From assembly GCF_018130695.1 (NCBI RefSeq), contig NZ_JAFCJX010000040.1, positions 1 through 64,000 on the forward strand: a stretch of DNA of 64,000 nucleotides, written 5' to 3'. Made by a program: the position numbers and the translations under genes. A model generated the notes under the pieces. That model was not told where the DNA came from. It saw only the letters and a program-made list of their open reading frames with translations, and searched no databases. Shown here in pieces: positions 24,988-32,924 of this stretch; position 1 is the stretch's first letter, and the number at the start of each line of letters is the position of its first letter. This DNA comes from Bradyrhizobium jicamae. GTDB taxonomy: Bacteria; Pseudomonadota; Alphaproteobacteria; Rhizobiales; Xanthobacteraceae.

Positions 24988-25377
24988 ATGAGAATTTTTT
25001 TGGCCGCGGCAGCGCTTTTGCTTTTCGCCGAACCCGTTCTGGCTGAAGGCGATCTGTACGCCGCAATCGCCTATTCACAGGCTTCCAAAGCGGTTGGGAT
25101 CGCCAAGGACAAAAACTCCAAGGAGGACGCCGAACAGGCAGCTTCAACGAGCTGCGGCGCCGCCAGCTGCAAGACAATAAGCGTGAGAAACGGCTGTGCT
25201 GTCCTTGCCGTGGCCAGTGACGGCGCGTGGGCGATCAACGGGGGTGACGACCAGCCCGACGCCAATCAGAGGGCCATCGCTGCCTGCACCAAGTACGCCA
25301 AGTCATCCTGCAGGGTCCGCGCAACGGCAACAATGCCCCCAGCGAGCTGTCGGACGCGACCAAGACGCTCGACATGA
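24988..25377 (+). pseudogene. DUF4189 domain protein, 5' part of an apparently frameshifted gene
   Basis: Signal peptide (MRIFLAAAALLLFAEPVLA) then a DUF4189-like domain: AIAYSQASKAVGIAKDKNSK, an alternating Cys pattern (CGAASCKTISVRNGCAVLAV), AWAINGGDDQPDANQRAIAA. After CTKYAKSSCRVR (about 25320) the reading loses family character and stops at 25377. In the frame used by the next gene, sensible sequence (NGNNAPSELSDATKTLDMTD) already begins at 25323. A one-base loss near 25320 would explain this. It could alternatively be a genuine gene overlapping the next by ATGA. Confidence 0.6.
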
Positions 25378-26090
25378 CGGATTGGCCAGCACCGATTGTC
25401 GGGCTGTATCTTGGCCGGAGCACTCCGGCAGACGTCATCGCCGCCGCCAATGTCCCCTACAAGAAGTGCCAGGCAAACTTCTTCATGGGACAGTTGTCTC
25501 TTCGGGGTGGGTCCAAAGATGAAGCCGTGCGGCGGTTTACACAAGCCGTAAACATCTGCCCGCCCGACTTCGACGAATGGAGAGCCGCGAATGCCGAGCT
25601 CAGGGCTCTTGGCGTGACGGGCAACCCGTCGACCGCCTCCAGGATCATCACCGGCATTTCCGGATTGTTCGGCCGGGCGAAGCCGGAGGACAAATCACCG
25701 TCGGCGGCTGAAGACAACAATCGCGTCGCGGCAGTGGTGCCACCTGTCTCCGCAGGCAAGCCGGCGGAGCAACCCCCAAGTGCGCAAGCCGCGCCCGAAT
25801 TGCCCTCATTTCCCGGGTGCAGCACACTGAAGCCGAAAACCGGTCACAACGAAAAGAACGTGGTGCTTCTTACCGCTAAAGGCTCGGACGCTGCTCGGTC
25901 GGCGGCCCGACAAGCACTCACCGCCAAGGGATGGAAGATATCTACTGATCAGCCTGTTTCAGGCCCGGATTACTCAACCTATTTCGTGTTGTTGAAGGTG
26001 CTGATCGAATCGGCAGACATCGTCGTTTTTTGCGCACCCTCGAGCGACGACTTTGTAAAACAAGGACGAACGTTTGAGATTTTCCCGTAG
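25323..26090 (+). pseudogene. TPR-like domain protein, 3' part of the same apparently frameshifted gene
   Basis: From 25323 the frame reads NGNNAPSELSDATKTLDMTD, then WPAPIVGLYLGRSTPADV and KKCQANFFMGQLSLRGGSKD, then EAVRRFTQAVNICPPDFDEW. This resembles the tetratricopeptide-like module with a CEANFYLGQ-type core found in Bradyrhizobium secreted proteins. The C-terminal 130 residues (PGCSTLKPKTGHNEKNVVLL onward) match nothing I know. The first ATG is at 25374 and overlaps the upstream stop, so separate coupled translation is possible. Base composition is less GC-rich than the core genes. Confidence 0.55.
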
Positions 26091-26319
26091 ATGTACCGCA
26101 CCAAACTGCGGGCACGGAGCAACCGGCCAGCATGGACCCATTTGGGTCCTGTGACGATGCGGATGGCTCGTTCGGGATGAAGTGCGACCGGGCATTCGAG
26201 TCCATGCTGCGCGCCTAATGGGTCCGTCGCGTGCGCCGACGCAGCCGAGACCGGCCCCTGTCGTCGATCACGATCGGGCCAACGACATCGGCACCGCAGC
26301 GGAATTCCAACTGTTGCAA
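26091..26319. other. Intergenic DNA of unknown content
   Basis: Follows the broken DUF4189/TPR gene. A 28-codon frame at about 26131-26217 (MDPFGSCDDADGSFGMKCDR at its start) has Cys spacing that looks protein-like but is too short and unsupported to call. It may be a remnant. Nothing else is recognisable before the composite repeat begins. Confidence 0.35.
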
Positions 26320-26810
26320 ATTCAGCACGACGGGCAAATCAGCTCGCATAGCCAGAACGTGTCAAGCGGCAGCGCGAAAAATATTTCCCTTTACATGAAC
26401 TTCTGATTATGCTAATAATGCGCCCGTCTCACCCGACACGAGGGGCGCTCGCGAACGCCACGAACGTGGGTGACGATGCGGTGGCCGCCGGGCGTGCAAC
26501 AGGCGTGTGTGCGCAAGGCGGACGGTGAAGTCGTGTGGGCCTGCCGCCCCGATGCTGGTGGCAAGCCCGCGAGAGGTCCAAAGCCGATCGCGGATGATGG
26601 TGGCACAAAAGCAGAGTCTCACCAGGGCGAGCACGTATAAGCCGTAAAGCCATCGCGCAGGGAAGGCCGGATGCCTCCGCCGAACCTGTATGCTCGCGTG
26701 CGCACTTTTTTGTGCACGATTGCACGCGAGACCGCGGGTGCGGCGTGCACCCGGTCTTCCCTGCGCCCTCGGTATTCGAGAGAGGGCGGAACGAGATGAA
26801 AGACTCGGAC
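26320..26810. repeat. Composite dispersed repeat, Bradyrhizobium type
   Basis: Roughly 490 bp that I recognise by style as a recurrent Bradyrhizobium intergenic sequence. It holds cgacgggcaaatcagctcgc, tgtgggcctgccgccccgat, caagcccgcgagaggtccaa and the alternating-purine hairpin gtgcgcacttttttgtgcac at its right part. It is open in several frames and tends to be over-annotated as small proteins; I call none. The boundaries are approximate, and only one copy is in this window. Confidence 0.6.
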
Positions 26811-26853
26811 AAATCATGTCGCGAGAATGCGAAGCTGTATCCTCACACTCAAT

Positions 26854-26976
26854 TGTCATCGCCCGGCCTGTGCGCGATTGCGCACAAGGACCGGGCGACC
26901 CAGTACGCCGCGGCCCATCGGCTCAATCACAACCGTCTCTGGAATACTGGATCACCCGCATGCGCGGGTGATGACA
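26854..26976. repeat. Dispersed palindromic repeat, family R6
   Basis: Contains tgtcatcgcccggcctgtgc, an inner gtgcgcgattgcgcac hairpin, accgggcgacccagtacgcc, and a closing gatcacccgcatgcgcgggt followed by gatgaca. The outer tgtcatc and gatgaca are complementary. It abuts the stop of the DUF3617 gene at 26988. Confidence 0.75.
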
Positions 26977-26987
26977 CCGCGAACGCC

Positions 26988-27515
26988 CTACTTCTTCGGC
27001 AGCAGCCCCTTGAGCTTGTCCATGTCCTTGACGTTCATCTTCATGCCGCCGGGCATGATGATGTCGCCCGCCTTCTGGTCTGCCTTGCAGGCGCCGAGCC
27101 ACTTCGCCTCGATGGTCATGGTGGTGTCGTGCTTGCCGGACGGCCCGCCCTCGGCGTGCGAGGTGGTCTTGATCGTGTAGGCGGAGTTGAAGTCGCCGGT
27201 GATCTCGGCATGCGAGGTCACGTTCACGCCGGAGATGCCGCAGACGGAATCGGTGACATAGCCGGTCGCGGTCTTCTGGATGTCCTGCTTCGAGCACATC
27301 TCCTTGGCCATCGGCGAGGCGGCGCTGCTCATCTGCTTGTCGGTGGTCTCGTCGGTGCAATGCTGCATGGTCATTTCCGGCAGCGGCCCGCCGGTACGCA
27401 CCATCTTCATCTCCCACAGCCCGGCCTTGCGGATCGGGAGATCGACCGCGAAGGCCGCTCCCGCCGACAGCACCAGGCAAACCGCCGAACCGAGCAAAGC
27501 AAGCTGTCGCGTCAT
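26988..27515 (-). CDS. DUF3617 domain-containing secreted protein
   Basis: 175 aa with a signal peptide (MTRQLALLGSAVCLVLSAGAAFA, cleavage near AFA-VD). The DUF3617 fold follows: PIRKAGLWEMKMVRTG opens it, with paired cysteines (MQHCTDETTDK; CSKQDIQ; VCGISGV) suited to periplasmic disulfides, and GACKADQKAGDIIMPGG near the end. The function is unknown. It is followed upstream by another small secreted-protein gene on the same strand, 45 bp away. Confidence 0.88.
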   Translation of the reverse strand: MTRQLALLGSAVCLVLSAGAAFAVDLPIRKAGLWEMKMVRTGGPLPEMTMQHCTDETTDKQMSSAASPMAKEMCSKQDIQKTATGYVTDSVCGISGVNVTSHAEITGDFNSAYTIKTTSHAEGGPSGKHDTTMTIEAKWLGACKADQKAGDIIMPGGMKMNVKDMDKLKGLLPKK

Positions 27516-27560
27516 GCGCGTGGCTCCCGGCCGAGTGAGGTCGTCGTCCGTTGCAGCGGC

Positions 27561-27851
27561 CTAGTAGAGCGTGCGGACCGGCCGCGCCGTGGAGCCATAG
27601 GGCACCCAGCGGCAGGCGAACGAGATGTAGCCGCCCGGATAGGCCTGGACCGCGAGGAATTTCACCACCTTGCCGTAGAGGGCGCAGTGGTCGACCGCGA
27701 GCTGGCGGGCGTCGCTCTGGGTCGCCAGGGTGTAGGCGATGATGCCGCCGGTATCATTGGCCTTGAACGGCGGGGTCCAATCGGCCTGTGCCGGGACCGA
27801 GGCCAGCATCCCGCAGACGGCAACCAGGCACGCGGCCAATTTCGTTCGCAT
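27561..27851 (-). CDS. Small secreted hypothetical protein
   Basis: 96 aa from ATG 27851 (MRTKLAACLVAVCGMLASVP); a start four codons earlier is possible. A signal peptide ending near AQA-DW is clear. The mature part is about 74 residues with two cysteines (DHCALYGK; SFACRWVP), probably a disulfide. No family is recognised. It lies upstream of the DUF3617 gene and divergent from the next secreted protein. Confidence 0.75.
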   Translation of the reverse strand: MRTKLAACLVAVCGMLASVPAQADWTPPFKANDTGGIIAYTLATQSDARQLAVDHCALYGKVVKFLAVQAYPGGYISFACRWVPYGSTARPVRTLY

Positions 27852-28017
27852 CTCAGACTCCATTTCGCTTGCGCCAACATAGAGTGCGCCGGCGGCGCTG
27901 AAAAGAACGCCCAGCCCCCCAAAGGTGGACTTCTCCGCAGGTGTTGCCGCGTTGCACTTGACCTTGCCGGGGCTTCACGGCACCGTCCCCAGCACTTGGA
28001 TGATCGGGTGGATTCCC

Positions 28018-28482
28018 ATGCGCAACGTCTCGTTCTCGGCCAAAAAGCTCGGCACTGCTATGGCCCTCGCCTTCGGTCTGCTGGCATTTGCCCCGACGGC
28101 GCAGGCCGCCAATCCGCTGGAGCTGAATTTCTGGCTGTCCGGCCCGCGCTATGACGGCCGTCTGGCCGATTGCGAGAAGGCAATGCCGACCATCGCCTAC
28201 CAATTCCAGGAAAAGGAAAGCAGCTTCTGGAATTCGCCGCTGGCGATTACCGGCTATGGCCGGATTCGCGAGGCCGCTTTCCGGCCCTGGCAGTCCGACA
28301 ACATTCCGCGCCGCTATTGTACCGCCGACGTCATGATCAGCGACGGTAAGCTGCGCGTCGTGAACTACTCGATCATCGAGGACGGCGGCTTCGCGGGCTA
28401 CGGCCAGGGCGTCGAATGGTGCGTGGTCGGGCTCGACCGCAACTGGGCCTACAACCCCGCCTGCAAGGCCGCGCGGCCCTGA
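28018..28482 (+). CDS. Secreted hypothetical protein
   Basis: 154 aa. The ATG at 28018 precedes a good signal peptide (LGTAMALAFGLLAFAPTAQA, then ANPLEL); an in-frame extension to 27925 lacks coding character. The mature domain has four cysteines (ADCEKAMP; RYCTADVMI; EWCVVGLD; PACKAARP) and recurring aromatic residues. I do not recognise the family. It sits among other small exported proteins and just upstream of RNase T2, 103 bp away. Confidence 0.8.
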   Translation: MRNVSFSAKKLGTAMALAFGLLAFAPTAQAANPLELNFWLSGPRYDGRLADCEKAMPTIAYQFQEKESSFWNSPLAITGYGRIREAAFRPWQSDNIPRRYCTADVMISDGKLRVVNYSIIEDGGFAGYGQGVEWCVVGLDRNWAYNPACKAARP

Positions 28483-28585
28483 TCGTCGGGTGATTTCGAT
28501 CCGGCTGCCGGGCCACCTGCATTTTGTTCTTGAAATGTTCCGGTTCCCCTGCTAGACTCCAACGGTCGCGTAAGGGAGCGTTTTG

Positions 28586-29275
28586 ATGCTGCGGTTCGCT
28601 ACGATTTCCCGATTGCTGATTTCGGTTGCCGCTTCTTTTCTCCTCCACGCCACGGCCGCGCCGGCGCAGGACCGCCGGCAGAACGCGCCGGGCGAGTTCG
28701 ATTTCTACGTGCTGTCGCTGTCCTGGTCGCCGTCGTTCTGCGAACAGGCCAGCGAGCGCGGCAATAACGGGCGCAACACCCAGGTGCAGTGCGGCGGCCG
28801 CCCCTTCTCCTTCGTGGTGCACGGGCTGTGGCCGCAATATGAGCGCGGCTTCCCGGAATATTGCCAGCGGCCCTCGCCGCGGCTCGACCGCAACATCATG
28901 TCGTCGATGCTCGACCTGATGCCGGCGCCCGGCCTCGTCTTCAACGAGTGGGACAAGCACGGCACCTGCTCCGGCCTCGGCGCCCGCGCCTATTTCGAGA
29001 GCATCCGGAAAGCGCGCGCCGCGATCAAGATTCCGGACGAATATCTGCAGCTGTCGGAGCCGAAGATGGTCGCGCCCGAGGAGCTGGAAAGCGCCTTCAT
29101 CAAGGTCAATCCGGGCCTCTCCAGTTCGGCGATCTCGGTGACCTGCGACAGCAAGCGCCTCAGCGAGGTGCGGATCTGCCTCAGCAAGGACCTCCAGTTC
29201 CGCGCCTGCGAGGAGATCGACCGCCGCGCCTGCCGCCGCGATCAGGTCCTGATGCCGCCGGTGCGCGGGGGTTAG
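28586..29275 (+). CDS. Ribonuclease T2 family protein, exported
   Basis: 229 aa with a signal peptide ending near TAAPA. It cleaves single-stranded RNA through 2',3'-cyclic phosphates. Both catalytic segments are intact: CAS I FVVHGLWPQYERGF (His) and CAS II NEWDKHGTCSG (Glu, Lys, His). Cysteines typical of the family are present. It starts at the ATG at 28586. Periplasmic RNase T2 (as E. coli RNase I) scavenges RNA. A family-D repeat begins immediately after its stop. Confidence 0.95.
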   Translation: MLRFATISRLLISVAASFLLHATAAPAQDRRQNAPGEFDFYVLSLSWSPSFCEQASERGNNGRNTQVQCGGRPFSFVVHGLWPQYERGFPEYCQRPSPRLDRNIMSSMLDLMPAPGLVFNEWDKHGTCSGLGARAYFESIRKARAAIKIPDEYLQLSEPKMVAPEELESAFIKVNPGLSSSAISVTCDSKRLSEVRICLSKDLQFRACEEIDRRACRRDQVLMPPVRGG

Positions 29276-29375
29276 AGCGTTTTCGAGCGAAGTGGACACC
29301 GGTTCGCGTAAAGAAAACGCGTCAAAACTAGAATCTAGAGCCCCGTTCCGATTCAATCGGAACGGAAACGGCTCT
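29276..29375. repeat. Dispersed repeat family D, full-length copy 1
   Basis: Starts one base after the RNase T2 TAG stop: gcgttttcgagcgaagtgga, caccggttcgcgtaaagaaa, then gaatctagagccccgttccg and ccgttccgatt/aatcggaacgg. The gcgttttc and gaaaacgc arms pair, as do the second pair. A full-length copy in reverse orientation lies at 47708-47810; short copies lie at 35992-36041 and 40023-40073. Confidence 0.9.
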
Positions 29376-29419
29376 GGGAGCCTTTGCCGATTGCGCTGGT
29401 GTAGCGTAGTGCTGTCGGC

Positions 29420-30280
29420 ATGAACTACCGCCACGCCTTCCACGCCGGCAACTTCGCCGATGTCATCAAGCACATCGTGCTGGTCCGCATCCTCATCTAT
29501 CTGCAGGAGAAGCCGGCCGCCTTCCGCGTCATCGACAGCCACGCCGGCGCGGGACTCTACGACCTGACCTCCGAGGAAGCCGAACGGGGCGGCGAATGGC
29601 GCACCGGAATTGCGCGGCTGATGCAGGCCCGCTTCTCCGAGCAGGCATGGCCGCTGGTCGCGCCCTATCTCGACATCGTCAGGGCCTTCAATCCGCAGGC
29701 CGAGCTGAAGGCCTATCCCGGCTCGCCGCTGATCGCGCGCGCGCTGTTGCGGCCGCAGGATCGCCTCACCGCCTGCGAGCTCGAGCCTGGCGCGCGCAAG
29801 CAACTCATCAGTGCATTGCGCAAGGATACACAGGCGCGGGTTGTCGATCTCGACGGCTGGACCGCGCTGCCCGCCTTCGTGCCGCCGAACGAGCGGCGCG
29901 GCCTGGTGCTGATCGATCCGCCGTTCGAGGCCAAGGACGAGTTCGAGCGGCTCGCCAAGGGCTTTTCGAACGCATTCGCGAAATGGCCGACCGGCAGCTA
30001 CCTGATCTGGTATCCGGTTAAAGCACGGCGAGCCACCGACGAGCTCGCACGCGCCGTCGCGACAGCGTGCGAAGCCAGCAAGCCGGCCGGCAAATGCTTG
30101 CGCCTGGAATTCAGTGTCGCACCGCAAGAGAGCGATGGCGCCCTGGTGTCGTCAGGGCTTTTGATCGTGAATCCGCCCTGGACGCTCGCATCCGAACTCA
30201 AAACGATCCTGCTCGAGTTGGAAAAACCGCTCGGCCTCGGCGGTGTGGCACGGTTCAGGCTCGAGACGCCTAAGCCTTGA
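29420..30280 (+). CDS. rlmJ: 23S rRNA (adenine(2030)-N(6))-methyltransferase
   Basis: Methylates A2030 of 23S rRNA. 286 aa. It begins MNYRHAFHAGNFADVIKHIV, the family hallmark, then VIDSHAGAGLYDL (SAM site) and the catalytic VLIDPPFEAKDEF (DPPF motif). GSYLIWYPVK and SSGLLIVNPPW follow. The start ATG at 29420 follows the family-D repeat by 44 bp. It is a stand-alone gene. Confidence 0.95.
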   Translation: MNYRHAFHAGNFADVIKHIVLVRILIYLQEKPAAFRVIDSHAGAGLYDLTSEEAERGGEWRTGIARLMQARFSEQAWPLVAPYLDIVRAFNPQAELKAYPGSPLIARALLRPQDRLTACELEPGARKQLISALRKDTQARVVDLDGWTALPAFVPPNERRGLVLIDPPFEAKDEFERLAKGFSNAFAKWPTGSYLIWYPVKARRATDELARAVATACEASKPAGKCLRLEFSVAPQESDGALVSSGLLIVNPPWTLASELKTILLELEKPLGLGGVARFRLETPKP

Positions 30281-30382
30281 ATCGATCCGTCGTCGCGACA
30301 TCAGCCGGTCGCGGGCTTACCCCCAAAAAGTAGGATTGGGGCGTAGGCAATCCGCGCGGAACCGTATTATGCTCATCCTGTG

Positions 30383-30544
30383 ATGACTGGCTTTACGTTC
30401 CGCTTCCGCGAATGGTTGCGGCGGAGTGACAAGGCCGAGATAAAATCCAGGCGGTTCGGTGACGTGACACCGATCAGCTCAGGTGGCCAAGCTTCCGACA
30501 AGCGAATGTCGGTCAACCGCTACGCGATGTGCGCGTGGTGGTGA
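30383..30544 (+). CDS. Possible small ORF upstream of cspA
   Basis: A 53-codon frame beginning MTGFTFRFREWLRRSDKAEI and ending in two tryptophans, lying in the 290-bp region before cspA and stopping 26 bp before its ATG. It is basic and has no known family. It could be a real small protein or leader peptide, or chance coding in a long 5' UTR. I see no strong ribosome-binding site. Confidence 0.3.
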   Translation: MTGFTFRFREWLRRSDKAEIKSRRFGDVTPISSGGQASDKRMSVNRYAMCAWW

Positions 30545-30570
30545 AGCAATACGGGGAGGGAGTTTTCCCG

Positions 30571-30783
30571 ATGGCCATGACTGGGACAGTCAAGTTCTTC
30601 AACGGAGAGCGGGGCTATGGCTTCATCAAGCCTGATGATGGCGGTCGCGATGTGTTCGTTCACATCACAGCCGTCGAACGGGCTGGACTGAAGGATTTGG
30701 CTGAAGGACAGCGCATTTCATTCGAAGTCGAACCGGACAAGAAGGGCAAAGGCCCCAAGGCGGTCAATCTGGTCGTGAGCTGA
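30571..30783 (+). CDS. cspA: Cold-shock domain protein
   Basis: 70-aa single-domain OB-fold RNA/DNA chaperone. RNP1 is GYGFIKPDDG and RNP2 VFVHITAVE; it starts MAMTGTVKFFN. The ATG at 30571 follows gggaggg at good spacing; the in-frame upstream extension to 30529 is not conserved. The long (about 290 bp) upstream gap fits a structured leader, as in other cold-shock genes, but I could not identify a conserved element. Confidence 0.95.
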   Translation: MAMTGTVKFFNGERGYGFIKPDDGGRDVFVHITAVERAGLKDLAEGQRISFEVEPDKKGKGPKAVNLVVS

Positions 30784-30983
30784 CAAAGGCTCGCGACGAA
30801 AAGTCTCGCGACGACGTGGAATGACGTTTTGCGTGTGAGTTGCCAGGCCGAGCGTATGACGGCGCTTGGCTTGTGATTGCCTGCACAATGTGGCCGCCGC
30901 CCTGGCGGACTCCGCATCAGCGTGAGCGCTCGATCGACGCGTGCGCGGATCATTTCGTGCTAGGACTCCCCTGAACAAGACCG

Positions 30984-31973
30984 ATGGGGATGGACAGCAT
31001 GAACCGGCGCGATTTCCTCCGTCTCGTTGGTGGCACGACGGGACTGATCGCTGCTGCGCGCGCGGCATCGGCGCAATCGGCTTACCCCAATCGCCCCGTG
31101 CGCATCATCGCCGGCTTTGCCGCCGGCGGCGGCGTCGACATCACCGCGCGCCTGATCGGGCAATGGCTGTCGGAGCGGCTTGGCCAGCCCTTCATCGTCG
31201 AGAACCGCACCGGTGCCGACGGCAACATCGCGACCGAAGCCGTGGTGAATGCCGCCCCCGACGGCCACATGCTGCTGCTCGCGACCTTGCCGAACGCGGT
31301 CAACGCCACGCTTTATCCCAACCTCAAATTCAACTTCCTGCGCGACATGGCGCCGGTCGCCGGCGTGATCGAGGTGCCGATGGTCGCGCTGGTGCATCCG
31401 TCATTCCCGGCAAAGGACATTGCCGAGCTGATCGCCTACGCCAAGGCCAATCCCGGCAAGATCAACATGGCCTCGGCCGGCGTCGGCAGCGCGCCGCATA
31501 TGGCAGGCGAGCTGTTCATGACCATGACCGGCGTGACCATGACCCACGTGCCCTATCGCGGCCAGAGCCAGGCGATGAGCGACCTGCTGTCCAACCAGGT
31601 GCAGTTGCTGTTCGCGGCAGCACCCGGGACCGCCGATTACATCAGAAGCGGAAAGCTCCGCGCGCTTGGCCTGACCAGCGCCTCACATGCCGAGGTGCTG
31701 AAGGATCTGCCGACGGTCGGCAGCACCGTGTCAGGCTATGAAGCCAGCCAATGGTACGGTGTCGCCGCGCCCGCCAAGACGCCGCCCGAGATCGTGGCGA
31801 GGCTCAATCGCGAGATCAACGCGGCGTTCGCTGATCCTGCGATGCAGTCCCGTCTTGCCGCGATCTCGGGCGACATCATCGCGGGCTCGCCGGCCGATTT
31901 CGGCAAGCTCATCGCTGACGAAACCGGGAAATGGGCCAAGGTCGTCAGGCAGGCCGGCCTCAGGGCCGAGTGA
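30984..31973 (+). CDS. Tripartite tricarboxylate transporter substrate-binding protein (Bug family)
   Basis: 329-aa periplasmic binding protein. It has a signal with twin arginines (MNRRDFLRLVGGTTGLIAAA), which suggests Tat export. Bug signatures follow: YPNRPVRIIAGFAAGGGVD, IVENRTGADGNIATEAV, HVPYRGQSQAMSDL and LFAAAPGTADYI. The membrane partners TctA/TctB are not nearby, so this is an orphan binding protein, common in Bradyrhizobium. Starts at 30984, 30990 or 30999 are possible; 30999 gives MNRRDF. The ligand is unknown. Confidence 0.92.
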   Translation: MGMDSMNRRDFLRLVGGTTGLIAAARAASAQSAYPNRPVRIIAGFAAGGGVDITARLIGQWLSERLGQPFIVENRTGADGNIATEAVVNAAPDGHMLLLATLPNAVNATLYPNLKFNFLRDMAPVAGVIEVPMVALVHPSFPAKDIAELIAYAKANPGKINMASAGVGSAPHMAGELFMTMTGVTMTHVPYRGQSQAMSDLLSNQVQLLFAAAPGTADYIRSGKLRALGLTSASHAEVLKDLPTVGSTVSGYEASQWYGVAAPAKTPPEIVARLNREINAAFADPAMQSRLAAISGDIIAGSPADFGKLIADETGKWAKVVRQAGLRAE

Positions 31974-31980
31974 GCGGGAC

Positions 31981-32014
31981 AAAAAAAATCCCGGCCGCTG
32001 GACGGCGGCCGGGA
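31981..32014 (-). terminator. Intrinsic terminator of the outer-membrane beta-barrel gene
   Basis: On the minus strand tcccggccgcc-gtcca-gcggccggga forms a GC-rich hairpin followed directly by eight T residues, 26 bp after the gene's stop. The Bug-family gene converges on it from the other side. Confidence 0.93.
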
Positions 32015-32039
32015 GTGAGAAGACAACGGTTTCTTGTTC

Positions 32040-32654
32040 TCAGAAGTGATAGTTGATGCCGGCGCGGATCAGGCCGAAGCGATAGCCGTTGGAAGCGCCG
32101 GTGACGACGAAGTTGCTGTTGGCGAGGTCGACATAGAGATATTCGATCTTGGCGCTCCAGTTCGGCGCAAAGCCCATTTCGGCGCCGGCGCCGACGGTCC
32201 AGCCGGCACTGGTGTGCGACTCAGACAGACCGAAGGTCTCGGCGCGCAGCTCGCCGAAAGCGAGACCGCCGGTCACGTAGAACAGGACGTTGTTGAAGGC
32301 GTAGCCGCCGCGGCCGCGCAGGGTGCCGAACCAGGGATTGGAGAACTTCCAGGGCGCAAAGGTGTCGTCCGCCGCGGTCGCCTGGATGTCACCCTCGAGG
32401 CCGAACACCCACGGGCCGTTCTGGAAATTGTAGCCGGCCTGCACGCCGCCGGCGAAACCGGACGGCTTGGTCGGGTTGTTGTCGACCGATCCCCAGCCAT
32501 AGCCGAGATTGCCGCCGAGATAGGGGCCGGCCCAGCTATAGGCGTTCAGCGGTTGGTTCACGGTATAGCGCCCGTAGTTGAGGTCGGCCGCGGCCGCGGA
32601 CGTCGTCCAGGCCAAAACGAGCAGCGCCAGCACGCGCAAAACCAGCCGGGTCAT
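32040..32654 (-). CDS. Outer-membrane beta-barrel protein (Omp25/Omp31/RopB type)
   Basis: 204 aa from ATG 32654: signal peptide (VLRVLALLVLAWTTSAAAAD), then an eight-strand barrel pattern with WAGPYLGGNLGYGWGS, GGVQAGYNFQNGPWVFGLEG and WFGTLRGRGGYAF. It has the C-terminal aromatic residue in GYRFGLIRAGINYHF recognised by the BAM machinery. These small porin-like proteins are abundant in rhizobial outer membranes. It has its own intrinsic terminator, and two CtrA-like boxes lie upstream, shared with divergent uvrC. Confidence 0.92.
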   Translation of the reverse strand: MTRLVLRVLALLVLAWTTSAAAADLNYGRYTVNQPLNAYSWAGPYLGGNLGYGWGSVDNNPTKPSGFAGGVQAGYNFQNGPWVFGLEGDIQATAADDTFAPWKFSNPWFGTLRGRGGYAFNNVLFYVTGGLAFGELRAETFGLSESHTSAGWTVGAGAEMGFAPNWSAKIEYLYVDLANSNFVVTGASNGYRFGLIRAGINYHF

Positions 32655-32758
32655 CGGTCCTTCTCCACCACGCAACTGCCGTGACCCGGCGGCCCGATGC
32701 GGCCGCCATGGTTACGGAATTCCCCTTTATTTCGATCAGATTTATCGAGAGTTTTAAG

Positions 32759-32773
32759 TTAAAGGCCTGTTAA
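32759..32773. promoter_or_regulatory. CtrA-like box, perfect TTAA-N7-TTAA
   Basis: ttaa-aggcctg-ttaa matches the full consensus for the alphaproteobacterial cell-cycle regulator CtrA. It lies 105 bp upstream of the beta-barrel gene's ATG and 152 bp upstream of uvrC. Confidence 0.55.
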
Positions 32774-32799
32774 GCCCCGTTACCGCCCGCTCATCAGTC

Positions 32800-32814
32800 T
32801 TAACAATGTGTTAG
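32800..32814. promoter_or_regulatory. Second CtrA-like box, TTAA-N7-TTAG
   Basis: ttaa-caatgtg-ttag differs from the consensus at one position and lies 26 bp from the first box. Two boxes in one 270-bp intergenic region make chance occurrence less likely in such GC-rich DNA. Confidence 0.45.
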
Positions 32815-32924
32815 CGGCCAACCCGGCCCCGTCCGGCGCGTCGCCTAAGCCCCTGCGAAAGGCCCCGTTTTGACCCTTGTCGCAGTGCTGGCGACGACAG
32901 CCCGCAGCCCTTAAATTCAGGTCC

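Noticed and set aside
26407..26859. Several small proteins in a non-coding block
   Set aside because: They lie in all frames of a repeat element and resemble frequently mis-annotated Bradyrhizobium sequences; no ribosome-binding site or conserved domain.
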